64,000 bases of DNA from VAZQ01 sp035263865 (GTDB taxonomy: Bacteria > Pseudomonadota > Alphaproteobacteria > Rhizobiales > Xanthobacteraceae). The notes beneath the pieces are model-generated. The model searched no databases. It saw only the letters and a program-made list of their open reading frames with translations, and was not told the DNA's origin. The translations under genes were made by a program, and so were the position numbers. Shown piece after piece: positions 16,518 to 24,249 of the stretch. The stretch is from NCBI GenBank assembly GCA_035263865.1, contig DATFQX010000094.1:26929-90928 (forward strand). Reading direction: 5' to 3'. Positions within the stretch are counted from its first letter, which is position 1; every line of letters begins with the position of its first letter.

Positions 16518-18602
16518 GTGACACCTTCTCCTACAGTCAGGGTCGGCGTCGACATTGGCGGCACGTTCACCGATGTCGCTCTGGAAGTGGGGGAGCGGCG
16601 CTTCACGGCGAAGATCCTTACCACGCCCCAGGCGCCGCAAGATGGCGTGCTCGCCGCTTTACGCTCGGTCACTGCGACGGCCGGCGTCGAACCGGGCCAG
16701 CTCGCCCTGATCATTCATGGGACCACGCTTGCCACCAACGCGCTGATCGAGCGCAAGGGCGCCAGAACGGCCCTTCTCACCACCGAGGGCTTCCGCGACG
16801 TGCTCGAGATCCGTCACGAAAATCGCTTCGAACAGTACGATATCAACATGGATCTGCCGCCGCCGCTCGTTCCCCGGCGGTTACGCCTGCCGATCCGCGA
16901 GCGGATTGATGCACACGGCGGGGTGCTTCTCCCACTCGAGGACGCAAGCGTCGACCGCGCGATCGAGTCGCTCGCTGCGAACGAGGTCGAGGCCGTGGCG
17001 GTCGGCTTCCTGCACAGCTTCACCAATCCGGATCACGAGCGGCGGGTTGGGGATGCAATTGCCCGTCGCTTGCCTAAGGTCGCAGTGACGCTGTCCTGCG
17101 AGGTATCGCCGGAGATGCGCGAATACGAGCGCTTCTCCACCGCCTGTACAAACGCGTATCTCCAGCCTTTGATTGGCCGGTATATTGCGAAGCTCGAGTA
17201 CGAGTTGGTGCGTGCCGGCTTTCGCTGTCCCTTGCTACTGATGACCTCGGGCGGAGGAATCACGACCACCGAGACCGCGATCCGCCTTCCCGTGCGGCTG
17301 GTCGAATCCGGCCCGGCGGGCGGCGCGATCTTCGCCGCTTGCATCGCGCGTCAACATGGGCGCGATCAGGTTGTGTCTTTCGACATGGGCGGGACGACCG
17401 CCAAGATCTGCCTCATCAACAACGCGCAGCCGCAGACCGCGCGTGCGTTCGAAGTCGCCCGGATTTACCGCTTTCTTAAGGGGAGCGGGCTGCCGCTGCG
17501 CATTCCAGTGATCGAAATGGTCGAGATCGGCGCTGGCGGCGGCTCGATTGCGCGCGTTGATACGCTCGGCCGCATCGTCGTCGGTCCCGACAGCGCCGGC
17601 TCGGAGCCGGGTCCGGTGTGCTACGCCCGCGGTGGGAAAGAACCGACCGTGACAGATGCGGATGTGGTTCTCGGGCGCATCGATCCGATGACGTTCTCGG
17701 GCGGCAAAATGCCTCTCGACGTTGCTGCGGCCCAGCGCATTCTCGCTGAGCGCCTAGGTGATCCCCTAAAACTCACAACCGAACATGCAGCCCTCGGCAT
17801 CAGCGAGATCGTGGACGAGAACATGGCGAATGCGGCGCGCGTGCATGCGATCGAGAGCGGGAAAGACCTTGCGCCGCGCACGCTCATCGCCTTTGGCGGT
17901 GCGGCTCCGCTGCACGCCGCGCGCGTGGCGGAAAAGCTCGGCATCAGCCGCGTGCTCGTCCCGGTCAACGCAGGCGTGGGTTCGGCGATCGGGCTGCTGC
18001 GCGCGCCCATCGCCTACGAAGTGGTTCGTAGCCGGCTCATGCGTCTTGGCAGATTCGAGCCTGCGTCAGCCAATCGGCTGGTCGGTGAGATGCGCGCCGA
18101 AGCCGAGGCAATCGTGCGGCGTGCGGCGCCCGCCGCTAACCTTGCAGAGCATCGCTCGGCTTTCATGCGCTACCGCGGTCAGGGCCACGAGATCGCGCTT
18201 GAGCTTCCAGTGCGGGAATTTACCTCTGCCGACCAATCTACCATCAGGGAGCTGTTCGAGGCGGCCTATTGCCGGCTTTACAGCCGAGCAATCCCCGGCG
18301 TGGAGATCGAGATATTGAGCTGGGTCGTCTCCGTGAGCGCGCCATCGGAAGGGCACCTCGGCGCGCCGGCCCTCGAGCGGCCGAGCGAGCCAGAACCGCG
18401 CTCGCGGCGGCCCATCTTTGACTCGGAGACCGGCGACTTCCGCGAGGTGGACATTTATTGGCGGAACGAGCTTGCGCCTGGAGCGCGTATCAGCGGCCCG
18501 GCCGTGATCGCGGAAGACGAGACCTCGACCGTCGTCAATCCAGGCTTCGACGCCCGCATCGACGCCTTCGGCTATATTGAACTCATCCGCAACGAGGCTT
18601 GA
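16518..18602 (+). CDS. hydantoinase/oxoprolinase family protein, subunit A (HyuA-like)
   Basis: A 694-residue ATP-dependent amidohydrolase subunit of the HyuA/OplA family. It opens with the phosphate-binding VGVDIGGTFTDVAL (about residues 8-21), has HGTTLATNALIERKGA, a second actin-like motif SFDMGGTTAKICL, GGGSIARVDTLGRI and the DADVVLGRI block. Family members hydrolyse hydantoins or 5-oxoproline, or with extra subunits carboxylate ketones, using ATP. The start is GTG at 16518. The B subunit begins three bases after its stop, as is usual for two-component enzymes. Confidence 0.92.
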   Translation: MTPSPTVRVGVDIGGTFTDVALEVGERRFTAKILTTPQAPQDGVLAALRSVTATAGVEPGQLALIIHGTTLATNALIERKGARTALLTTEGFRDVLEIRHENRFEQYDINMDLPPPLVPRRLRLPIRERIDAHGGVLLPLEDASVDRAIESLAANEVEAVAVGFLHSFTNPDHERRVGDAIARRLPKVAVTLSCEVSPEMREYERFSTACTNAYLQPLIGRYIAKLEYELVRAGFRCPLLLMTSGGGITTTETAIRLPVRLVESGPAGGAIFAACIARQHGRDQVVSFDMGGTTAKICLINNAQPQTARAFEVARIYRFLKGSGLPLRIPVIEMVEIGAGGGSIARVDTLGRIVVGPDSAGSEPGPVCYARGGKEPTVTDADVVLGRIDPMTFSGGKMPLDVAAAQRILAERLGDPLKLTTEHAALGISEIVDENMANAARVHAIESGKDLAPRTLIAFGGAAPLHAARVAEKLGISRVLVPVNAGVGSAIGLLRAPIAYEVVRSRLMRLGRFEPASANRLVGEMRAEAEAIVRRAAPAANLAEHRSAFMRYRGQGHEIALELPVREFTSADQSTIRELFEAAYCRLYSRAIPGVEIEILSWVVSVSAPSEGHLGAPALERPSEPEPRSRRPIFDSETGDFREVDIYWRNELAPGARISGPAVIAEDETSTVVNPGFDARIDAFGYIELIRNEA

Positions 18603-18605
18603 GCT

Positions 18606-20360
18606 ATGGTCGACCGCCCCAACGTCGCGCTCGCGCAGATCCACAGCCAAATCATGTGGAGCCGGCTTATTGCCGTGGTGGAAGAGCAGGCGCAGACCAT
18701 GCTGCGCACGGCGTTTAGTACCTCGGTGCGCGAGGCCGGCGATCTTTCAGCCGGCGTCTTCGACCGCCAAGGCCGCATGCTGGCGCAAGCAGTCACCGGT
18801 ACCCCAGGACATGTGAATTCGATGGCGAACGCGGTACGGCATTTTCTCGACGTGTATCCGCTCCCGACCATGAAGCCCGGCGACCACTACATCACCAACG
18901 ACCCCTGGCTGACATCGGGCCATCTCCACGACATCACGGTGGTGACGCCGAGCTTCTATCGCGGCGAAGCCGTCGCTCTGTTCGCCAACACGATCCATGT
19001 GGTCGATATCGGGGGGCTAGGGATGGGGCCGGACGGTCGGCAGGTCTTTGAGGAGGGCCTATCCATTCCGATCATGCCGCTCGCCCGCGAGGGGCGCATG
19101 AATGATGACCTGTTGCGCCTGGTACGCGCCAATGTACGCGAGCCGCTGCAGGTCGAAGGCGACATCTACGCGACCGCGGCGTGCAACGATGAAGGCAGTC
19201 GTCGCTTGCTCGAGATGATGGACGAGTTCGAAATCGCCAATCTGGACCGGCTCGGCGAGACCATCATCGAAGCCTCGCGCGAGGCGACGCTCGGCTGCAT
19301 CCGCGCCTTGCCGAAGGGCACCTATCGCAACAGCATGACCATGGACGGCTATGACAAGCCGCTCGTGCTCAATGCCGCCTTGACCATTTCCAATGACGGC
19401 ATCCACGTCGATTTTGACGGCACGTCGCCGGCGTCATCTCACGGCATCAACGTCGTGTACAATTATTGCCTCGCCTACACCGCGTTCGGGGTCAAATGCC
19501 TGGTGGCGCCCGAGGTGCCGAACAATGCGGGCTCGCTTGCCCCGATCAGCGTCAGCGCGCCCGAAGGGTGTGTGCTCAACGTGAAGCGGCCGTGGCCGGT
19601 CGCGGCACGCCACACGGTCGGTCAGATGCTCCCCGACGTCGTGTTCGGCTGCCTCCACCAGGTGATGCCGGTGCCGGCCGAAGGGGCCTCTTCGCTGTGG
19701 AACCCACAGATCTTCGGCGGCGGCTCGCTCGTCGATGAAGTCGAAGAGGGAACCGACGCCAACGCGCTGCCGGAATTCAGTACCGTGATCTTCCACTGCG
19801 GCGGAGCCGGGGCACGGCCGACCAAGGATGGGCTCAGCGCGACCGCGTTCCCATCGGGCGTGCGCACCATTCCCGTGGAAGCAACCGAGAGCGTGGCTCC
19901 CGTGGTATTCTATCGCCGTGAATTCCGGGAGCGCTCCGGCGGTGCTGGCAAATCGCGCGGCGGGCTCGGCCAAGTGATCGAGCTCGGCGGGGCCGGTGCC
20001 GCATCGGTCGCGCTGTTGTGCAACTTCGAGCGCGTGCACAACCCTGCGCGCGGGCGTGACGGCGGCCATCCCGGTGCGGCGGGCGCGGTGGCGCTGCGCT
20101 CGGGCCGCCCCATCCGGCCCAAAGGACGGCAGACGGTGCCGCCGCGCGATGCGATCCGTCTCGAGTTGCCGGGCGGCGGCGGCGTCGGCGACCCACGCGC
20201 GCGCGACCCGCAGCGCGTGCTTGACGACGTCCTCGACGGCTTCATCACCGCGCAGGACGCGGAACGCGACTATGGCGTGGTCATCGATGCGAATGGACGG
20301 CTCGATCTCGTCGCCACCGCGCGCCTGAGAAAGAGGGGTGCTTCGGCAGGCACGGTCTAG
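18606..20360 (+). CDS. hydantoinase B/oxoprolinase family protein, subunit B (HyuB-like)
   Basis: A 584-residue HyuB/OplB-type subunit. Recognisable blocks: FSTSVREAGDLSAGVFD, TGTPGHVNSMANAV, GDHYITNDPWLTSGHLHD, the AACNDEG segment and the C-terminal GGGGVGDPRARDPQRVLDDV. It would form the active complex with the preceding HyuA subunit. There is no third small subunit, which argues against acetone or acetophenone carboxylase and for an N-methylhydantoinase or oxoprolinase-like hydrolase; substrate remains open. Last gene of the five-gene operon; the next gene converges 66 bases away. Confidence 0.92.
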   Translation: MVDRPNVALAQIHSQIMWSRLIAVVEEQAQTMLRTAFSTSVREAGDLSAGVFDRQGRMLAQAVTGTPGHVNSMANAVRHFLDVYPLPTMKPGDHYITNDPWLTSGHLHDITVVTPSFYRGEAVALFANTIHVVDIGGLGMGPDGRQVFEEGLSIPIMPLAREGRMNDDLLRLVRANVREPLQVEGDIYATAACNDEGSRRLLEMMDEFEIANLDRLGETIIEASREATLGCIRALPKGTYRNSMTMDGYDKPLVLNAALTISNDGIHVDFDGTSPASSHGINVVYNYCLAYTAFGVKCLVAPEVPNNAGSLAPISVSAPEGCVLNVKRPWPVAARHTVGQMLPDVVFGCLHQVMPVPAEGASSLWNPQIFGGGSLVDEVEEGTDANALPEFSTVIFHCGGAGARPTKDGLSATAFPSGVRTIPVEATESVAPVVFYRREFRERSGGAGKSRGGLGQVIELGGAGAASVALLCNFERVHNPARGRDGGHPGAAGAVALRSGRPIRPKGRQTVPPRDAIRLELPGGGGVGDPRARDPQRVLDDVLDGFITAQDAERDYGVVIDANGRLDLVATARLRKRGASAGTV

Positions 20361-20426
20361 GACGTGTACTCATTCGCCATGGCCCCTCCCCCCCCCGCGA
20401 GCGGCGTGGAGGCGGACGTCCGTCAT

Positions 20427-21401
20427 TCATTCGATGACCTCATCGGCGCGTTGCTGAAAAAACCAAGGCACGTCGATCCCCAGTGCCTTCGCGGTTTTCA
20501 TATTCAAAACAAGTTCGAACCTCGTCGGTAGCTCAACGGGCAAGTCAGATGGCTTCGTACCCTGCAGGATCCTGTGTACGAGCGTGGCGCTGCGCCGGTA
20601 TATGTCGCGTATATCGGCGCCATACGAAATGAGACCTCCCACTTCCGCGAATTGACGGAGTACTGAGGCTGTGGGCAGGCGGTATTTTAAAGCCAGCTCA
20701 GCAATTGTTTTGGAAAAGAAAATTCCCTGAACAACGACGGCCTCGGCCCCCTCCTGGGATATTGTGGCCAAGGCGGCGTCTGCTTCTTCAGGTCCTCGGG
20801 CCATCGCGACAGGTTCGATGCGAATCCCGGCAGTCCGACCCGCGAGCTGGACCTGCTCCAGAAAAGGAGCCGTGAAGGGGTCGGCTGGGTTGGCCAGAGC
20901 CGCAACGCGACCTATCGAGGGCAGCATATCCCGGAACAATTCCACGCTTTTTCCGGCCGTTTCGGCGGCCATGTTGGAAAACCCTGTGATATTGCCGCCG
21001 GGGCGCGCCAAGCTGGTCACTAGTCCCACAGCGATAGGGTCCGCAACAGCGGCCATCACGATTGGAATGGTTGTTGTTGCTTGCTTTGCAGCCAGAGCGC
21101 ATGGGGTGAAGGTTGCCACAAGCACATCTACTTGCGAGCTCACGAGCTCAGTAGCCAGTTGCGGCAGCCGAGCCGCATCCCCATCCGCGGAACGCAGTTG
21201 GAAGGCAAAGCTTTGACCCTCAGAATAGCCGAGATCTCGGAGTCCGAGCCGCAATTCCCGAGTCAATGACTGCCCATCAGCGTTCGTCAGCACGAGGACA
21301 CCGATCTGTGGCACCTTGAGCCGCTGGGCAACTGCCGCGAGCGGCCATGCTGCGGCGCCGCCGAGAAACGTGATGAGCTCACGCCGTCTTGTATTGAACA
21401 C
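20427..21401 (-). CDS. ABC transporter substrate-binding protein (ABC_sub_bind/TrpX-like)
   Basis: A 324-residue periplasmic protein of the ABC_sub_bind family, abundant in Bradyrhizobium relatives. The N-terminus has the Tat-like leader RRRELITFLGGAAAWPLAAVAQ; the mature part begins VPQIGVLVL and shows IPIVMAAVADPIAVGLV, LARPGGNITGFS and the C-terminal NMKTAKALGIDVPWF. The GTG at 21401 is chosen because a GAGGAAG ribosome-binding stretch precedes it; the frame runs on upstream only as antisense to the next gene. No permease or ATPase genes are adjacent, so it is an orphan binding protein. Ligand unknown. Confidence 0.88.
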   Translation of the reverse strand: MFNTRRRELITFLGGAAAWPLAAVAQRLKVPQIGVLVLTNADGQSLTRELRLGLRDLGYSEGQSFAFQLRSADGDAARLPQLATELVSSQVDVLVATFTPCALAAKQATTTIPIVMAAVADPIAVGLVTSLARPGGNITGFSNMAAETAGKSVELFRDMLPSIGRVAALANPADPFTAPFLEQVQLAGRTAGIRIEPVAMARGPEEADAALATISQEGAEAVVVQGIFFSKTIAELALKYRLPTASVLRQFAEVGGLISYGADIRDIYRRSATLVHRILQGTKPSDLPVELPTRFELVLNMKTAKALGIDVPWFFQQRADEVIE

Positions 21402-21516
21402 CGCGACTTCTTCCTCTGCACTTGGTCTGCTGTCGGTGCAGCCTGCCACAGTGGAGCGGACAAGTCTCGGAGACGGATCTGAATTGTTCTGAATTCGGGG
21501 CTGAAGTCCGCGTGGT

Positions 21517-21543
21517 ATGTCCGGTTTGCCCGAAAGCGGACAT
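21517..21543. repeat. inverted repeat around an AAAGCGGACAT core
   Basis: ATGTCCGGTTT (21517-21527) faces AAAGCGGACAT (21533-21543) with one mismatch and a five-base loop. It sits between the ABC binding-protein gene and the glutathione reductase gene. I believe the AAAGCGGACAT palindrome recurs in alphaproteobacterial intergenic DNA, but only one copy was noticed in this window. Confidence 0.5.
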
Positions 21544-21568
21544 GGCCGGCGATTCATGAGAGCACGAT

Positions 21569-22552
21569 CTAATTGTCGAATCTGCCGCGATCGTGCGGCG
21601 CCGAAAAGTCGAGTTGCGGCCCAAGCGGCACGATGCCGGTCGGGTTCACGTGGCGCTGGCTGGCGTAATAGTGCCGCTTGATGTGATCCATGTTCACGGT
21701 CGCGGCGATGCCGTCCTGTTGGTAGAGGTCGCGCAGATAATTTGACAGATTGGGATAGTCGATGATCCGCCGCAGGTTGCACTTGAAGTGGCTGTAATAG
21801 ACCGCGTCGAAACGAACGAGCGTGGTGAACAGCCGCCAATCCGCCTCCGTGATGTCCTTGCCGACGAGGTAGCGTTGGCGCGAGAGCCGCCGCTCGACGT
21901 CGTCGAGCGCGCCGAACACTGCGCGGAACGCCTCTTCGTAGGCTTCCTGCGAGGTGGCGAAACCGGCGCGATAGACGCCGTTGTTGACGTTCTCGTAAAC
22001 GAGCGCATTGACGCGGTCGATCTCTTCGCGCAGCGCGGGCGGGTAATAGTTGGTATGCACGTTGGTGAAGCGACCGAAAGCGCCGTTGAGCATCCGGATG
22101 ATCTCGGACGATTCGTTGTTGACGATGGCCCGCCGCTCTTTGTCCCACAGCACCGGCACGCTCACGCGCCCGGTGTAGCGTGGATCGGCGCGCAGATAGA
22201 TTTCATAAAGCTCGCTTGCGCCGTTGACGGTGTCGGGCGTGGTGCCCGGGCTCGTGCCAAAGCGCCAGCCGCGCGGTCCATAGAGCGGCTCGAGCACCGA
22301 CATCGACACCGTATCATCGAGCCGCTTGAGCAAGCGCATGATCACCGTTCGATGCGCCCAAGGGCAGGGAAGCGCCACGTAGAGGTGATAGCGGGCGCGT
22401 GCGGCGGCAAAGCCGTCTTCGCCGGTCGGGCCCGCGCTGCCGTCCTGCGTCACCCAATTGCGAAAGCGCGTGGTCGGGCGCATGAAGCGTCCATCGGGCG
22501 TGCGCTCGCTGTGTTGCTCTTCCCGCCAAACTCCGTCGACTAAAAGGCCCAT
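21569..22552 (-). CDS. glutathionyl-hydroquinone reductase (Xi-class glutathione S-transferase)
   Basis: A 327-residue Xi-class glutathione transferase (YqjG/EcmB-like). It starts MGLLVDGVW, as homologues do, and has the catalytic Cys63 in LPCPWAHR, then LYEIYLRADPRYTGRVSVPVLWD, the NNESSEIIRMLN glutathione-site block and the C-terminal YSHFKCNLRRI and GIVPLGP. These enzymes reduce glutathionyl-(hydro)quinones, freeing hydroquinone, which fits aromatic catabolism or quinone stress. An in-frame ATG 15 bases upstream (22567) exists, but the GGAG site favours 22552. Confidence 0.92.
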   Translation of the reverse strand: MGLLVDGVWREEQHSERTPDGRFMRPTTRFRNWVTQDGSAGPTGEDGFAAARARYHLYVALPCPWAHRTVIMRLLKRLDDTVSMSVLEPLYGPRGWRFGTSPGTTPDTVNGASELYEIYLRADPRYTGRVSVPVLWDKERRAIVNNESSEIIRMLNGAFGRFTNVHTNYYPPALREEIDRVNALVYENVNNGVYRAGFATSQEAYEEAFRAVFGALDDVERRLSRQRYLVGKDITEADWRLFTTLVRFDAVYYSHFKCNLRRIIDYPNLSNYLRDLYQQDGIAATVNMDHIKRHYYASQRHVNPTGIVPLGPQLDFSAPHDRGRFDN

Positions 22553-22690
22553 GGCCAAGCTCTCCATTCCCGGGGTCGCAATTATCTAAGCACTCGCACG
22601 AGAGCTTGCAGCTCTTCCGCCCGTCGCGCAGGTTTCCTGCCGGACAATGGACCTCGCCGCCGGCAAATGCTAAGCGCGCAGCTTGAGCAG

Positions 22691-23200
22691 ATGACGGACC
22701 TGTCCCTTAGCATCCTGCCGGAAACGGCTGACGACGCGGTGCCGATCGAGCGCTTGCACGAGCGCACGTTCGGCCCTGGCCGCTATGCCAAGTCGGCGTA
22801 CCGGCTGCGCGAGCGCATGGGCCATCGACTCAACCTGTCGTTCACCGCACGTATCGGCACGCTGCTGATCGGCTCGGTGCGTCTGTCGCCGATTGGCATC
22901 GGCAAAACCAAGGCACTGCTGCTCGGGCCGCTTGCCGTGGACCCTGCCTTTCGCGAACGGGGCGTCGGCTATACGCTGATCGAGCGGGCGCTCGCCGAAG
23001 CGAAGGCCGAGGGTCACCGGCTGGTCCTCTTGGTGGGCGACGAGCCCTACTACGGCAAGAGCGGGTTCAAAGTCATTCCCAAGGGTCGCGCGACCATGCC
23101 CGGCCCGGTCGATCCGGCGCGCCTCCTCGTCTGCGAGCTCGCGGACGGCGCGCTCGACGGGGTGTCCGGACCGATCCGGCCGGATTGGACGGCGGCGTAA
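22691..23200 (+). CDS. GNAT family N-acetyltransferase
   Basis: A 169-residue acetyltransferase of the GNAT fold. Motif A with the acetyl-CoA loop is LLGPLAVDPAFRERGVGYTLIE, followed by the YYGKSGFK motif B turn. The family acetylates amines on small molecules or proteins; this YhbS-like subgroup has no settled substrate. ATG 22691 is taken as start, although an in-frame ATG at 22667 would add eight residues. Divergent from the glutathione reductase gene and convergent with the nitronate monooxygenase gene. Confidence 0.85.
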   Translation: MTDLSLSILPETADDAVPIERLHERTFGPGRYAKSAYRLRERMGHRLNLSFTARIGTLLIGSVRLSPIGIGKTKALLLGPLAVDPAFRERGVGYTLIERALAEAKAEGHRLVLLVGDEPYYGKSGFKVIPKGRATMPGPVDPARLLVCELADGALDGVSGPIRPDWTAA

Positions 23201-23212
23201 CTGTGTGTGCGG

Positions 23213-24202
23213 TCACGCTGACAACTTTCCAAGAATCGCTCGCGCTTCTTTTGCAATCTCCTGCACAATTTCGCCGGCTGGCTGCACCTTCGATACTAGA
23301 CCCACGCTTTGGCCGGCCCAGAGCGAAAGCGCTTCGATGTCGCCCTCCGCGTCGGCGCCGGGCGTGTAGGACTGATAACGAACGATATGACCGCTGATCT
23401 TTGATGTCGCGATGACTTCGCCCTCGCCTGGTCTCTTGCCGGAAGGGGGACGCCCCGCCGCTTCCCAGGCGGCCACGGTCTTGTTGCGCAGCACCCGATG
23501 CGGCGCCTTCGGCCAGCCCACATCGAACAATTCCTCCAAGAACGCGGTGTCGTTCTCCGTCGCTTTCACCAACCGCTCACGGTAGCGCGGGTGAATCGCC
23601 GCCTCGTTGCTGGCGAGAAACCGCGTGCCGATCCATGCGCCCGATGCTCCGAGCGCGAGGACCGCGGCAAGGCCGCGGCCGTCGGCGATCCCACCGGCGG
23701 CAACGACGGGTGTGGGTGAGACTGCGTCGACGACGGCGGGAACGAGCGGCAAGGTGGCAACCGTTCCGCGGACGTGGCCACCCGCTTCCCACCCTTGCGC
23801 AACGACGACATCGACGCCGCAGTCCACGGCTCGGCGCGCCGCCTCGGCTGTCCCGACTGTGTGAAGAACGATCGCATTTGCGGCCTTGGCGCGCGGCACG
23901 AGCGCCGCAGGATCACGCCAGAAGAATGAGATGATGGGGACGCCTTCGTCGAGACACACCGCAAGACGCTCTTCCTGCGGAAATTCCAAATTGAGATTCA
24001 CGCCGAACGGTCGCCGCGTAAGCGAGCGGGTTTCCCGAATCTGCCGCCGCACCTCCTCAACGTCCGCTCGCCAAAGCACCAACATGCCAAGTGCGCCCGC
24101 ATTGCTGACCGCCGCGGCAATGGCAGGACCCACGGCTCCGCCCATGGGCGCCTGAATGATGGGCACGTCGATGCCCAAGAGCTTGCAAAGGGCTGTTTGC
24201 AT
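23213..24202 (-). CDS. nitronate monooxygenase family protein (FMN TIM barrel)
   Basis: A 329-residue FMN-dependent enzyme of the nitronate monooxygenase/2-nitropropane dioxygenase family. Visible blocks: PIIQAPMGGAVGP at the N-terminus, FGVNLNLEF, VVAQGWEAGGHVRG (catalytic/FMN-loop His in GGH), VVAAGGIADGRGLAAVLALGASGAWIGTRFL for phosphate binding. It oxidises nitronates such as propionate 3-nitronate in known members. ATG 24202 has GGGAG upstream. The transketolase-like gene ends 48 bases before this start, so the two may be co-transcribed. Confidence 0.9.
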   Translation of the reverse strand: MQTALCKLLGIDVPIIQAPMGGAVGPAIAAAVSNAGALGMLVLWRADVEEVRRQIRETRSLTRRPFGVNLNLEFPQEERLAVCLDEGVPIISFFWRDPAALVPRAKAANAIVLHTVGTAEAARRAVDCGVDVVVAQGWEAGGHVRGTVATLPLVPAVVDAVSPTPVVAAGGIADGRGLAAVLALGASGAWIGTRFLASNEAAIHPRYRERLVKATENDTAFLEELFDVGWPKAPHRVLRNKTVAAWEAAGRPPSGKRPGEGEVIATSKISGHIVRYQSYTPGADAEGDIEALSLWAGQSVGLVSKVQPAGEIVQEIAKEARAILGKLSA

Positions 24203-24249
24203 CGGGGGCACTCCCAATGACCTGACCAAGCGAGAAGAAGTTTGGCGTG

